Source of the DNA: an uncultured Christensenellaceae bacterium
Lineage (GTDB): Bacteria; Bacillota; Clostridia; Christensenellales; UBA3700
Direction: 5' to 3'
NCBI GenBank assembly: GCA_944376205.1
Contig: CALWBV010000001.1
Location: forward strand, 186,001-250,000
Length of the DNA stretch: 64,000 nucleotides
Part shown: positions 1 to 8,816 of the stretch, in pieces
How positions within the stretch are numbered: the stretch's first letter is position 1
How the letters are laid out: each line of letters begins with the position of its first letter
Notes under the pieces: model-generated
What the model was told of the DNA's origin: nothing
Seen by the model: the letters and a program-made list of their open reading frames with translations, nothing else
The model's database searches: none
Position numbers and translations under genes: made by a program

Positions 1-2013
1 CTCTTTTTTGGAACCGCCGGTCATTGAACCCGTTGTGCTCAAAATATCGCCCTGAAGCGTAACTATTCTGATTGCATATCTGTATTTTCTCGCAATCAAC
101 GTTGCGTTGTCGATATTGTCGACTATAAGCGTTCTACCGAGAATGGAAGAAAATACATTGTCGTATTTAGAATCGTATTTTATAAGTTTGCTGGCAATAC
201 CGAGACAGCCGTGTTCACGCAGTATAGGTAAAAACTCTCTTTCGAGTTCTCTGGGCTTGACGCTGGTCAAAGGCAAGAACGTCAATCGTCCGTATCTCCT
301 TTCACGGATATATGCAATTATGTATTTTGCGTCTTCTTCGTCTGCGACAACTACGTTCTGAAGCGCTGCACCCATAGCGATTTCTATTGCCATTTCGTAT
401 TCTTTAGGAACGTTTACGAGATCGGATACCACTCCCAGAATTCTCTTTTTGAGTTGAGAATCGTACTCTGCATCGTTCATGAGCAGTTTGAGCGCATAAT
501 TGCCGTACTCCTTGCGCAAACTCTTGTTTGTTTCGATACGCTGTCTGCATACTGACATATCCGCATTGAGTTCGCTTGAGCGGCTTCTTGCCCTGTCCTG
601 TTCTTCCTGCAACTGACGGATTTCGCTCACAACCTCGTTTCTGCTTATTACAAGTCTGTTGAGGTCGTTTTTCATATTTACGACGTTCTTTTCGTACTCT
701 CTCTTTGTCTCCTCGTGAGACTTTATAGCTTCGTCGTAATGTTGGATTTCACCGTTAAGTTCGGCTATACGTGTGAGAATAAACTCTCTCTGCGTAGTAA
801 ACTTTCCGATGTCGACTTTGTTTTCGCCTTCTCGCTGAAGCGCATTGAGCAAATCCTGATTGGCGCTCTTGATTTTTTGATCTCTGTCAACTATTTCGTT
901 TACAAGCGCTATGTAATTATTGTTGAACTCTGCAAATTTCTTGTCTGCGGCTTTCTTGTCCTCCGCAGTCATATTGTACTGTTCGTTGAGGGTCTTGAGT
1001 TCGTTGTTCTTTTCTTCGAGAGTCTTTTCGCTTTGAGTAAGTCTTTGCAAGCACTGCGTTTTCTGTTCCTGCAAGTTGCTTATTCTCTCTTTCATCGTAA
1101 GTCCCTGACCCTTGATGTTTTCGGCTTTTACCGCTATATCAGTACGCTTGTCTCTCAAACGGGTTATCATAACGTCGATGTTATTGAGTTCCATTTGTTT
1201 GAGATCGTATTCTTTGTTATTTTGTTCTGCCTCTACGCTCTTTGCCTCGAATTCTTGAGTAAATCCCTCGAGTCTGGTCTGTATCTTAACTTTTACACCC
1301 TCGTGATTTTCAAATTGATATACGTACTCGTTGGCTTCGAGAACTTTGAGTCTGTCTCTCGTCTCGAGGTATTTGCGTGCGTCTCTGCTTTGTCTTTCGA
1401 GAAGATTGCGTTGTCCCTCAAGGCTGTCTTTTGCAATACGTATTTTATCTATATTGTCATCGGTAGCGGCAAGTTTTTTCTCCGCTTCGATTTTGTTCTT
1501 TTTGTACGTTAATATACCTGCAGCGTCTTCGAAGATATTACGTCTGTTTTCGGGTTTTGCATTGATAATTTCGTCGATACGGCCCTGACCTACTATGCTG
1601 TAACCGTCTCTGCCGAGACCTGTATCTCTGATCAGCGCCTGAATATCTTTAAGACGGCAAGGCGTATTGTTGATAAGATAGTTACTTTCGCCCGAGCGGT
1701 AAAGTTTTCTTGTAATGACGACTTCGTCGAGATCGATATCGAAAATACGTGTGGTATTGTCAAAGGTCAGCGAAACTTCACAGAAAGAAAGCTGTTTTCT
1801 GATAGCCGTACCGTTGAAGATAACGTCCTGCATGCTTTTACCACGCAAGTTTTTGGCACTCTGTTCGCCAAGTACCCAACGTATAGCATCGGAGACGTTA
1901 CTCTTTCCGCAGCCGTTAGGACCGACGATAGCCGTAATACCCTCATTGAGCGGCACTTCTATTTTGTCTGCAAAGGATTTGAAGCCAAAGGCTTCCATCT
2001 TTTTGAACTTCAT
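1..2013 (-). CDS. smc: Chromosome segregation ATPase SMC (N-terminal part, cut by window edge)
   Basis: Structural maintenance of chromosomes protein, the ATPase core of the bacterial condensin that compacts and segregates the nucleoid. The frame is open from ATG 2013 to the left edge, giving the first 671 residues of a protein that is normally about 1180 long. Visible are the Walker A loop GPNGCGKSN at residues 31-39, the globular head through about residue 165, a long charged coiled coil (about 170-500), and the start of the hinge (EIAMGAALQNVVV, then the MTGGS segment at the edge). The C-terminal arm and signature motif lie outside the window. The ATG is preceded by GAGG five bases upstream. 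Position downstream of rnc fits the common Firmicutes rnc-smc order, although here a plus-strand gene separates the two. Confidence 0.95.
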   Translation of the reverse strand, partial: MKFKKMEAFGFKSFADKIEVPLNEGITAIVGPNGCGKSNVSDAIRWVLGEQSAKNLRGKSMQDVIFNGTAIRKQLSFCEVSLTFDNTTRIFDIDLDEVVITRKLYRSGESNYLINNTPCRLKDIQALIRDTGLGRDGYSIVGQGRIDEIINAKPENRRNIFEDAAGILTYKKNKIEAEKKLAATDDNIDKIRIAKDSLEGQRNLLERQSRDARKYLETRDRLKVLEANEYVYQFENHEGVKVKIQTRLEGFTQEFEAKSVEAEQNNKEYDLKQMELNNIDVMITRLRDKRTDIAVKAENIKGQGLTMKERISNLQEQKTQCLQRLTQSEKTLEEKNNELKTLNEQYNMTAEDKKAADKKFAEFNNNYIALVNEIVDRDQKIKSANQDLLNALQREGENKVDIGKFTTQREFILTRIAELNGEIQHYDEAIKSHEETKREYEKNVVNMKNDLNRLVISRNEVVSEIRQLQEEQDRARSRSSELNADMSVCRQRIETNKSLRKEYGNYALKLLMNDAEYDSQLKKRILGVVSDLVNVPKEYEMAIEIAMGAALQNVVVADEEDAKYIIAYIRERRYGRLTFLPLTSVKPRELEREFLPILREHGCLGIASKLIKYDSKYDNVFSSILGRTLIVDNIDNATLIARKYRYAIRIVTLQGDILSTTGSMTGGSKKE

Positions 2014-2058
2014 AATTCCTCACTTAAAAAGCATAGATTTGAGCAATTTTACTTATAA

Positions 2059-2087
2059 ATTATATCATAACGCAAGCGCTTTTGCAA
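2059..2087 (-). promoter_or_regulatory. Promoter of smc
   Basis: On the minus strand TTGCAA (2082-2087) and TATAAT (2059-2064) are separated by 17 bases, about 45 bases before the smc ATG. The consensus -10 and ideal spacing make this a convincing sigma-A type promoter. Confidence 0.7.
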
Positions 2088-2275
2088 TAGTTATTTATAA
2101 TATTATAATAATTACTGTAAAAGCCGTTTAAGTTGCCTGAAAAAGATAACTACGGTTATTTCAACACCTTATTTAAGCCTTTATGCAAATATTTGCAATA
2201 TGTTTGAGGTATCGACTTTTTTCGCATTAAAAACACCGTTATAAGCGGAATATTTTTAGTTTTAGACATATTATA

Positions 2276-2304
2276 TTGACAATTTTTATACTTTAGTATA
2301 AACT
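2276..2304 (+). promoter_or_regulatory. Promoter of the H1-like gene
   Basis: TTGACA (2276-2281) is followed 17 bases later by TAAACT (2299-2304), which overlaps TATAAA at 2297. The -10 region sits in a small inverted repeat, TATACT-TT-AGTATA (2287-2300), which could be a repressor site, but this is only inferred. Nothing else is seen between 2088 and 2275. Confidence 0.65.
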
Positions 2305-2332
2305 GTAAATGCAAACATATGGAGGTGTAACT

Positions 2333-2902
2333 ATGATTAGTAACAAACAACACGAACTCGATTTGAGAAAATGGTATGACAGTGAAGCTACCGGACACGA
2401 TACATGCGGTTCATACGATTATTGCGCATATTGCAAAAACGAGGACGAAAACCCTTGCGACAAAGCATACGAAGCTATGATGGCAAGTCAAAAGGCTATG
2501 GCAGCCGCTGAAGTCGTCGAAGAAGTTGTCGAGGAGAAAAAGCCCGAAACAAAAAAGACCGCAGCAAAGAAAGCAGCTTCCGAAAAGAAGCCTGCCGCAA
2601 AGAAAACCACGACCAAAAAAGCTACCGCTAAAAAGCCTGCCGTAAAGAAAGAGGAGGAAACATTGAAGGCAACCGCAGTCGTAGTACCCGAAAGCGAAAA
2701 GAAACCCGCCGCTAAAAAGACCACGGCTAAATCTACCGCAAAAAAAGCTACTGCCGGTGCAGAAAAGAAACCTGCCGCTAAAAAGACCACGGCTAAATCT
2801 ACCACAAAAAAAGCTACTGACAGTGCAGAAAAGAAACCTGCCGCAAAGAAGACTTCGACAGCTAAAAAGCCCGCTGCAAAGAAAGCAGAAAAAGCAGAAT
2901 GA
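2333..2902 (+). CDS. Histone H1-like Lys/Ala-rich protein with four-cysteine N terminus
   Basis: Protein of 189 residues. Residues 1-60 are acidic and carry four cysteines (C25, C31, C34, C42) in the pattern C-x5-C-x2-C-x7-C, which looks like a metal-binding knuckle. From about residue 70 the chain is almost only Lys, Ala, Pro and Thr, built from repeats such as KKPAAKKTTAK, as in eukaryotic H1 tails and bacterial H1-like proteins. Such tails bind DNA or RNA non-specifically, so a nucleoid-associated role is likely but not shown. The start is chosen at ATG 2333 because GGAGGTG lies five bases upstream; an earlier in-frame start lies before this site. It is on the opposite strand to its neighbours, with its own promoter and two downstream terminators. 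The repeats are prone to length variation. Confidence 0.85.
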   Translation: MISNKQHELDLRKWYDSEATGHDTCGSYDYCAYCKNEDENPCDKAYEAMMASQKAMAAAEVVEEVVEEKKPETKKTAAKKAASEKKPAAKKTTTKKATAKKPAVKKEEETLKATAVVVPESEKKPAAKKTTAKSTAKKATAGAEKKPAAKKTTAKSTTKKATDSAEKKPAAKKTSTAKKPAAKKAEKAE

Positions 2903-2926
2903 TCCAAATGAATTTTATATAAACAT

Positions 2927-2954
2927 AAAAGGCAGCCTACAGGCTGTCTTTTAT
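2927..2954 (+). terminator. Terminator after the H1-like gene
   Basis: AAAGGCAGCC and GGCTGTCTTT form a hairpin with a three-base loop, ending in a T-rich run. It lies 25 bases after the stop codon of the H1-like gene. Confidence 0.8.
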
Positions 2955-2976
2955 TTACCGTTTTTTTTATTTCCGA

Positions 2977-3012
2977 TTGAGATAACCAGCTATACGTTTA
3001 TCTCAATTTTTT
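2977..3012 (+). terminator. Second terminator, overlapping the rnc stop
   Basis: TTGAGATAA and TTATCTCAA form a 9-bp stem followed on the plus strand by six T. It would back up the previous terminator for plus-strand transcripts and insulate rnc from read-through. The 3' arm includes the last codons of rnc. Confidence 0.6.
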
Positions 3013-3639
3013 ATTGTTTATTGCCATTTGCGCACACTTTTGTTCAGCATGTTTTTTGCTGTCGCCTTTCGCTTTAGCGACAAGTTTGCCGTCAATAAAA
3101 AGACCCATCTCAAACGTAGGAGAATGTTCTGGACCGCTTTTTGAAAGTTCTTCAAACTTTACCCTGTCCCCGAATTTTTCAAAAAGACAGGATTTGTAAT
3201 CCATATTGTAATTTTTGTGCGCTTCGTCCAAAAGCCCTTTGAGATGCGAAGTCACATATTCCCTTGCCTTCTCTATACCTCCGTCAAGATATATTGCTCC
3301 GCATAAAGACTCAAAGATATCCGAATAAGTTTTTTCGCTTATAGTGCCGTATCCTACTCGCAGATACTTGTCATATCTTTTTTCTTTTACTACCTGACCG
3401 AGAGGAGAAGACGATACTATCGCTCCTCGCATTTTGGTAAGCACACCCTCGTCGGCATGAGGATATCTTTTGTATAATTCGTCGGCTACGACAAAGTCGA
3501 CTATACTGTCGCCGAGGTACTCGAGACGCTGATAGTCTTCTTCCCCATATTTATAAGAATAAGACGAATGAGTCAGCGCCATTTCAAGCAAGCTTTTATC
3601 TTTGAATGTATAACCCAGAATTTCTTGTATGTCTTTCAT
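2998..3639 (-). CDS. rnc: Ribonuclease III
   Basis: Double-strand-specific endoribonuclease that processes rRNA precursors and structured mRNAs. The 213-residue length is typical. The signature RLEYLGDSIVDF gives the metal residues E40 and D44, and SDIFES gives D107 and E110, so the catalytic set is complete. A double-stranded RNA binding domain covers about residues 147-213 (SPTFEMGLFIDGKLVAKAKG). The ATG overlaps the plsX stop by one base (TAATG), with AGGTCGAAG as ribosome binding site inside plsX, so translation is coupled. An acpP gene, often between plsX and rnc in Firmicutes, is absent here. Confidence 0.97.
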   Translation of the reverse strand: MKDIQEILGYTFKDKSLLEMALTHSSYSYKYGEEDYQRLEYLGDSIVDFVVADELYKRYPHADEGVLTKMRGAIVSSSPLGQVVKEKRYDKYLRVGYGTISEKTYSDIFESLCGAIYLDGGIEKAREYVTSHLKGLLDEAHKNYNMDYKSCLFEKFGDRVKFEELSKSGPEHSPTFEMGLFIDGKLVAKAKGDSKKHAEQKCAQMAINNKKLR

Positions 3640-4658
3640 TATTCTTCGACCTGAATTGAATTTTGCTTGAGTGCGTTTTCGATTTTTGCAGGCAAATCGG
3701 CTTTTGCCATTTCATATGCACGGATAAGCGCATTCTTAAAAGCTACCGCATTACTTGCACCGTGCGCTTTGACTACGACTTTCTTGACTCCGAGAAAAAC
3801 TCCGCCGCCAACGCTGTCCGACGACATTATTTTTTTAAGTTTTCTCAATGAAGGCTTGAGCAAGAGATATCCGAGTTTTGCCTTGAGTCCCCCTTCCATG
3901 ATATAGCGCTTGAGCAAAGTGAATACGGCTTTACCCATGCCTTCTGCGGTTTTGAGACACATATTACCGTCGAAACCGTCGGCAACGATTACGTCGGCAA
4001 CTCCGAATAGCAAATCTCTGGCTTCTATATTCCCTATAAAATTGATGTCGGTATTTTTCAGAAGCGCATGCGCTTCTTTTGTCAATGAATTGCCCTTTTC
4101 CTCCTCGGCACCGTTGTTGAGCAAAGCTACTTTAGGATTTTCTATACCTTTGACAGCACTCATATAAGCTCCGCCCATGATAGCAAATTCTCTCAACATG
4201 CTGGGCTTGCAATCGACGTTTGCGCCTCCGTCTACGAGTATTGTATTTTTATCGTCAAAAATCGTAGGCAATAAAGGTGAAAGCGAAGCACGCTGTACGC
4301 CGTCTATAAGTTTTACCAAAAGCGTCGCACCTACAAGCAAAGCGCCCGTATTGCCTGACGAAACCATACCGTCGTATTCACCGTTGGCAAGAGCTTTAAG
4401 CGCAACAACCATAGACGAATCCTTTTTTCTTCTTATAGCAAGTACGGGAGCGTCGTCGTTTGTAATAACTTCGCTTGCATGACGCACCGTAATTTTTTCT
4501 TTATCGTAAATCTTATCTTTGAGAAGTTCGTTAATAATCTTTTCGTCACCGCAAAGCACGACTTCGAGATCTTTTATCTCCTGCACTGCGGCAACTGCGC
4601 CTTCAACGGCGCTGTCTGGGCAAAGGTCGCCGCCGAAACAATCCAATACAATTTTCAT
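3639..4658 (-). CDS. plsX: Phosphate acyltransferase PlsX
   Basis: Converts acyl-ACP and phosphate to acyl-phosphate, the first step of the PlsX/PlsY/PlsC phospholipid pathway at the membrane surface. The protein of 339 residues begins MKIVLDCFGGD, matching the family start, and keeps the typical segments VSSGNTGALLVGA, DGGANVDCKP and ADGFDGNMCLKTAEG. The start is set at ATG 4658 because AGGAGA lies seven bases upstream; a longer in-frame start at 4685 would place that site inside the gene. It has its own promoter downstream of the rpmF terminator, and rnc follows with a one-base overlap. Confidence 0.96.
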   Translation of the reverse strand: MKIVLDCFGGDLCPDSAVEGAVAAVQEIKDLEVVLCGDEKIINELLKDKIYDKEKITVRHASEVITNDDAPVLAIRRKKDSSMVVALKALANGEYDGMVSSGNTGALLVGATLLVKLIDGVQRASLSPLLPTIFDDKNTILVDGGANVDCKPSMLREFAIMGGAYMSAVKGIENPKVALLNNGAEEEKGNSLTKEAHALLKNTDINFIGNIEARDLLFGVADVIVADGFDGNMCLKTAEGMGKAVFTLLKRYIMEGGLKAKLGYLLLKPSLRKLKKIMSSDSVGGGVFLGVKKVVVKAHGASNAVAFKNALIRAYEMAKADLPAKIENALKQNSIQVEE

Positions 4659-4683
4659 AATATTTCTCCTATCGTTTATATAC

Positions 4684-4711
4684 ATTATAACACAATGACA
4701 GCCAAAATCAA
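4684..4711 (-). promoter_or_regulatory. Promoter of plsX-rnc
   Basis: TTGATT (4706-4711) and a perfect TATAAT (4684-4689) on the minus strand, 16 bases apart, about 26 bases upstream of the plsX ATG. Confidence 0.65.
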
Positions 4712-4764
4712 CATCAGATTTATAAATTAGAACAATTTTTGATAAGCAAAACAGAATAATTAGA

Positions 4765-4803
4765 CAAAAAAAGTACCGCCGAAGATCATTCTCTTCAGCG
4801 GTA
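4765..4803 (-). terminator. Terminator of rpmF
   Basis: TACCGC and GAAGA pair with TCTTC and GCGGTA in a stem with one mismatch, and on the minus strand a run of T follows. It separates rpmF from plsX. Confidence 0.8.
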
Positions 4804-4839
4804 TGCTAATTTTGAATTTTCGTTGAACAAGTCACTCAA

Positions 4840-5031
4840 TCAGTTGGACTTTTTCTCTTTCTTTTCTACAACGAGTTCGCCGCCGTAGTAACCACAGTTA
4901 GGGCAAGCCTTGTGATTTTCCTTGAGCTCGTGGCACTGAGGACATTCAGAAAGATTAGGAGTAGTCAACTTCCAATTAGCTGAACGAGTATGCTTTCTCT
5001 GTTTCGAAGTTTTCGCCTTAGGTACTGCCAT
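4840..5031 (-). CDS. rpmF: Ribosomal protein bL32 (zinc-binding form)
   Basis: Large-subunit ribosomal protein L32 of 63 residues. It starts MAVPKAKTSKQRKHTRSANW, the classical family start, and holds a zinc ribbon with C30, C33, C43 and C46 (CPQC and CPNC), so it is the zinc-containing form. The start at ATG 5031 is decided by GGAGGTG; an in-frame ATG five codons earlier overlaps that site. It has a consensus promoter and its own terminator, so it is monocistronic. The DUF177/YceD gene that often precedes rpmF is not here. Confidence 0.96.
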   Translation of the reverse strand: MAVPKAKTSKQRKHTRSANWKLTTPNLSECPQCHELKENHKACPNCGYYGGELVVEKKEKKSN

Positions 5032-5074
5032 TTCCAACACCTCCATTAAGTGTACTAAAATTAATTGCTATTGC

Positions 5075-5103
5075 ATTATAGATGATTTTTTCACCTTTGT
5101 CAA
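5075..5103 (-). promoter_or_regulatory. Promoter of rpmF
   Basis: Perfect consensus on the minus strand: TTGACA (5098-5103), 17 bases, TATAAT (5075-5080). The strength fits a ribosomal protein gene. Confidence 0.85.
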
Positions 5104-5156
5104 ACAAAATTCGATTATTTTACTATTTTTATAACGGTCTTTTCGACCTATTTGCA

Positions 5157-6359
5157 TCAAAGGGAATTTACGACGTCCTTTGTCTCTCTCGCAATGACGA
5201 GTTCTTCGTTTGTAGGGATAACGAGAATTTTGACTTTGGAGTTCTTTGCACTGACGTCAACAAGCTGATTTCTGGGAATATCTGCATTGTATTCCTTGTC
5301 TATTTCGATACCCATAAACTGGAGATCGTCGCAGATAGCTTCTCTTATCGTAGGACCGTTTTCGCCGATACCGCCTGTAAATACGATACAGTCGAGACCG
5401 CCCATAGCAACAGAATAGCTACCGAGATATTTGCGGATCTGATAAGCAAACATATCGAATGCGAGTTTTGCTCTTTCGTTGCCGGCGTCGATAGCTCCGC
5501 AAAGTTTTCTGAAGTCCGAACTTACGCCGCTTACGCCGAGGAAACCGCACTGTTTATTGAGATATTGAGTCATTTCTTTGGTAGACAAATTCTTGTATTC
5601 CGCAAGCATCTCGACTGCTGCCGCATCTATACAACCGCAACGTGTACCCATGATGAGACCGTCGAGAGGAGTCATACCCATAGAAGTATCTATACATTTG
5701 CCGTCCTTAACAGCGGTAACAGACGAACCGTTGCCGAGGTGGCAAGTGATGATGTTGGAATAAGGAAGTTTTTTATCCTTAAGATATGCGATAGCTTCCT
5801 GTGATACGAATTTATGAGAAGTACCGTGGAATCCGTACTTTCTGATTTGAGTTGCTTCGTAATCCTCATAAGGGATCGCATAAAGCTTTGCCTTGGGAGG
5901 CATAGTGCTATGGAAGCCCGTGTCAAAAACGCAGACGTTGGGACAACTCATGATGGACATGCAAGACTTAAGACAAGCAAGGCTTGCGGGATTGTGCAAA
6001 GGAGCGAGATGAGCGATACTCTCGAGTTTTTTGAGAGCTTCGTCGTCGATATAAGTCGAAGACGTAAAGGCTTCGCCCGAATGCACTACTCTGTGTCCGA
6101 TTGCTTTTATTTCGTCAGGAGAAGAAATGCTGCCGTATTCTTTGTTTGTAAGGCACTCCATAACGAGATTGAACGCGTCGGTATGATTTGTCAAAGGCTT
6201 TTCGATAACGTGTTCGGCACCGTTGACTTTGTGGGAGATTTTAGAACCTTCTATGCCGATGCACTCCACGCCGCCTTTGCAAATGACTTCTTCGTTGTCC
6301 ATCTCAATGAGTTGGTATTTCAAGGACGAACTACCTGCGTTTACAACCAAAATTTTCAT
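5157..6359 (-). CDS. ackA: Acetate kinase
   Basis: Interconverts acetyl phosphate plus ADP with acetate plus ATP, the ATP-yielding last step of acetate fermentation. The full-length 400-residue protein shows the ASKHA-fold landmarks: NAGSSSLKYQL near the N terminus, VFDTGFHSTMP, the phosphate loop CHLGNGSSV, and FTGGIGEN near the C terminus. The start has AGGAG eight bases upstream. It lies 58 bases after pta on the same strand, so the two are probably co-transcribed and work as a pair on acetyl-CoA. Confidence 0.97.
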   Translation of the reverse strand: MKILVVNAGSSSLKYQLIEMDNEEVICKGGVECIGIEGSKISHKVNGAEHVIEKPLTNHTDAFNLVMECLTNKEYGSISSPDEIKAIGHRVVHSGEAFTSSTYIDDEALKKLESIAHLAPLHNPASLACLKSCMSIMSCPNVCVFDTGFHSTMPPKAKLYAIPYEDYEATQIRKYGFHGTSHKFVSQEAIAYLKDKKLPYSNIITCHLGNGSSVTAVKDGKCIDTSMGMTPLDGLIMGTRCGCIDAAAVEMLAEYKNLSTKEMTQYLNKQCGFLGVSGVSSDFRKLCGAIDAGNERAKLAFDMFAYQIRKYLGSYSVAMGGLDCIVFTGGIGENGPTIREAICDDLQFMGIEIDKEYNADIPRNQLVDVSAKNSKVKILVIPTNEELVIARETKDVVNSL

Positions 6360-6417
6360 ACGATTAACTCCTTTAATATATGCGATAGATTATGATAACA
6401 AATTGAACTATGTAGCG

Positions 6418-7413
6418 TCAGTTCTGACTTGCCTGAACGGAAGTGATAGCGACAACCGCTACGATATCGTCGCTCGTACAACCTCTTGAAAGGTCGTTGA
6501 TAGGTTTAGCAAATCCCTGGCAGATAGGTCCGATAGCGGTTGCTCCGCTGAATCTCTGGGTGAGTTTGTAACCTATATTGCCTGATTGCAAATCGGGGAA
6601 TATGAATACGTTTGCTTTACCGGCAACGTCACTGTTGGGAGCCTTGAGTCTTCCTACGGAAGGAACGATTGCGGCGTCAACCTGAAGTTCGCCGTCAACG
6701 TCTATTTCGGGAGCCTTTTCTTTTACGAGAGCGGTAGCTTCTACTACTTTATCGACAAACTCGTGTTTTGCGCTGCCCTTTGTCGAGAAGGAAAGCATTG
6801 CAACTTTGGGATCCTCGATACCTGCAAGGTCTTTTGCGGTAGCAACCGACGAAATAGCAATGTCTGCAAGTTGTTCTGCCGTAGGATTGATATTTACTGC
6901 GCAGTCGCCGAATACCATGATATCTCTGTCCTTATAAGGTGTACCTTCGAATGCCATAAGGAAACAGCTGGATACTGTCTTGATGCCGGGCTTGGTCTTA
7001 ACGATGGTAAGTCCTGCTCTCAAAACGTTGCCTGTGGAGTTGATAGCGCCTGCAACCATACCGTCGGCGTCGCCTTTCTTGATCATCATAGCGCCGTAGT
7101 TGAGATATTTTCTTATTTCTTTGTGAGCGTCTTCGAGGGTCATACCCTTTGCCTTTCTCAATTCATAGAGAGTATTTGCGTAGTCTTCGATATCTGCCGT
7201 CAAAGGATTAACGATTTTGATATTATCAAAGTTTGCATAAGGATACATCGTCTTGAGTTTTTCTTCGTCGCCCAACAGAATTACGTTGGCAATCTTGTTT
7301 TTAACGATAGTCTGTGCGGCTTCGACCGTTCTGGGTTCTTCGCCTTCAGCCAAAACGATAGTCTTGTTGAGGGTCTTTGCTTTGTCAATGATGCTGTCAA
7401 TAATTTTGCTCAT
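6418..7413 (-). CDS. pta: Phosphate acetyltransferase
   Basis: Transfers the acetyl group of acetyl-CoA to phosphate, making acetyl phosphate for AckA. The 331 residues correspond to the short catalytic-domain form common in Clostridia, with no N-terminal regulatory domain. Family segments are IVLAEGEEPRTVEAA at the N terminus, GDADGMVAGAINSTGNVLRA, and the C-terminal PINDLSRGCTSDDIV. GGAGG stands seven bases before the ATG. It is divergent from tmcAL across 147 bp. No clear full promoter was found there, though TATAAT is present at 7454-7459 on the minus strand. Confidence 0.97.
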   Translation of the reverse strand: MSKIIDSIIDKAKTLNKTIVLAEGEEPRTVEAAQTIVKNKIANVILLGDEEKLKTMYPYANFDNIKIVNPLTADIEDYANTLYELRKAKGMTLEDAHKEIRKYLNYGAMMIKKGDADGMVAGAINSTGNVLRAGLTIVKTKPGIKTVSSCFLMAFEGTPYKDRDIMVFGDCAVNINPTAEQLADIAISSVATAKDLAGIEDPKVAMLSFSTKGSAKHEFVDKVVEATALVKEKAPEIDVDGELQVDAAIVPSVGRLKAPNSDVAGKANVFIFPDLQSGNIGYKLTQRFSGATAIGPICQGFAKPINDLSRGCTSDDIVAVVAITSVQASQN

Positions 7414-7560
7414 TATACTTCCTCCGAAACGCTTTATTTTTTGCGTGGTATAAATTATAATAATCTTAACAAATATGTTACGGACAAATATAACCTATGC
7501 CCGAACACATAAATTATACTATTGTACAAAATAATTGTAAAGAGTTTTGAGGGTCAAAAT

Positions 7561-8706
7561 ATGAAAATAGCCGTCATAATTTGCGAATACAACCCCCTGC
7601 AAAAGGGACACGTCTACCACATACAAAAGACTAAAGCCGATTGTATGTGCGACAGAGTCGTATGCATCATGAGCGGCAATTTCGTACAACGGGGCGAGGC
7701 GGCAATAGCCGACAAATATACCCGCGCCAAATGGGCTGTGCAAAACGGTGCGGACATGGTAGTCGAACTCTCTCCCGAATACGTACTCACGACAGCCAAG
7801 TATTTTGCCCTCGGCGCCGTCAAAACCGCAAACACGTTAAAAGGCGAAAAGATACTTTCTTTCGGCAGCGAAAACGGCAATATCGACGAACTCAAAAAAG
7901 CTTTGCACTTTCAAGAAAATGCTGATTTTCAAAAACTTTTCGAATCTTATATGAAAAGCGGAAAAGGTTATGCGGCAAGTTATTCGCTTGCATTGAGACA
8001 ACTCGACAGCCGACTTGCCGACATTTTGTCTTCCCCCAACAACATCCTGGCGACTGAATATCTGCGCGCTTTAGACTACACTTCGAGCGACATGGTCCCC
8101 TATACGTTAAAGCGTATAGGCGACTATAATGACGCTTCGCTCAAAAACGGTTTCGCTTCTGCCAGCGCAATACGGAGCGTTGTTGCAAACGGAAATATCG
8201 ACAGCGCAAAGGACTGCATACCGCAAGAAGTTTACGAATACATCGCTTCTCTTTCCGCAAATTATTGGAATACCGCTCACGACAAACTGCTTGCCGTACT
8301 TAAATATAATTTCTCAAAACTCAATGCGGCAAAAGCTCACGGCGTAAAAGAAGGCATCGAAAACAGAATAGCCGAACACCTTAAGACATCTTCGACATTT
8401 GCTTCACTCGTGTCAAGCGTTGCTACAAAAAGATATACAGACGCATATATAAGACGCACGCTTTTGAATATCGTGCTTGACAACGAATATTCCGCCCGAC
8501 AACTTGCCGATTCCCCTGTCGATCACGTCAACGTTCTGGCAATCGCAGATGACGCAAAAGATCTCCTTTCGCAATTTGCTTGCCGTGTTATCACAAAAGG
8601 ATCCCAAACCGACGGAAATTCACTCTCATCAAAGTGCGATAATCTCTATGCCGGAATGTTCAAAAGTTCATGCGACTGTATGCAGATAGTTAAAAAACTC
8701 CGCTGA
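7561..8706 (+). CDS. tmcAL: tRNA(Met) cytidine acetate ligase TmcAL
   Basis: Nucleotidyltransferase-fold enzyme known in Bacillus subtilis to activate acetate with ATP and acetylate the wobble cytidine of elongator tRNA-Met. The 381-residue protein starts MKIAVIICEYNP and has the ATP-binding HxGH-type motif EYNPLQKGHVYHI, then SGNFVQRGEAAIADKYTRAKWA, typical of the family formerly called YlbM. The start at ATG 7561 is preferred over TTG 7522 because the family begins there and GAGGG precedes it. It needs acetate, so its place beside ackA-pta may be meaningful, but that is inference. The C-terminal region is less conserved. Confidence 0.92.
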   Translation: MKIAVIICEYNPLQKGHVYHIQKTKADCMCDRVVCIMSGNFVQRGEAAIADKYTRAKWAVQNGADMVVELSPEYVLTTAKYFALGAVKTANTLKGEKILSFGSENGNIDELKKALHFQENADFQKLFESYMKSGKGYAASYSLALRQLDSRLADILSSPNNILATEYLRALDYTSSDMVPYTLKRIGDYNDASLKNGFASASAIRSVVANGNIDSAKDCIPQEVYEYIASLSANYWNTAHDKLLAVLKYNFSKLNAAKAHGVKEGIENRIAEHLKTSSTFASLVSSVATKRYTDAYIRRTLLNIVLDNEYSARQLADSPVDHVNVLAIADDAKDLLSQFACRVITKGSQTDGNSLSSKCDNLYAGMFKSSCDCMQIVKKLR

Positions 8707-8777
8707 CCTTATCGGATTTTTCTTATTTAAGCAAAAAAATATTCTATGCGACAAATTTAAGCACCCCACACCTTTTG

Positions 8778-8799
8778 ATCTCTCATAAGAGAGATTTTT
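8778..8799 (+). terminator. Terminator of tmcAL
   Basis: ATCTCTC, a four-base loop, GAGAGAT, then five T. It lies between tmcAL and the following plus-strand gene. Confidence 0.7.
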
Positions 8800-8816
8800 C
8801 AAGCATATATTTTGGT

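Noticed and set aside
715..1512. 265-residue open frame on the plus strand
   Set aside because: It lies entirely inside smc on the other strand, has no ribosome binding site and looks like the complement of coiled-coil codons.
2156..2398. 80-residue minus-strand open frame over the promoter of the H1-like gene
   Set aside because: It overlaps the promoter and start of a well-supported gene and has no family-like sequence.
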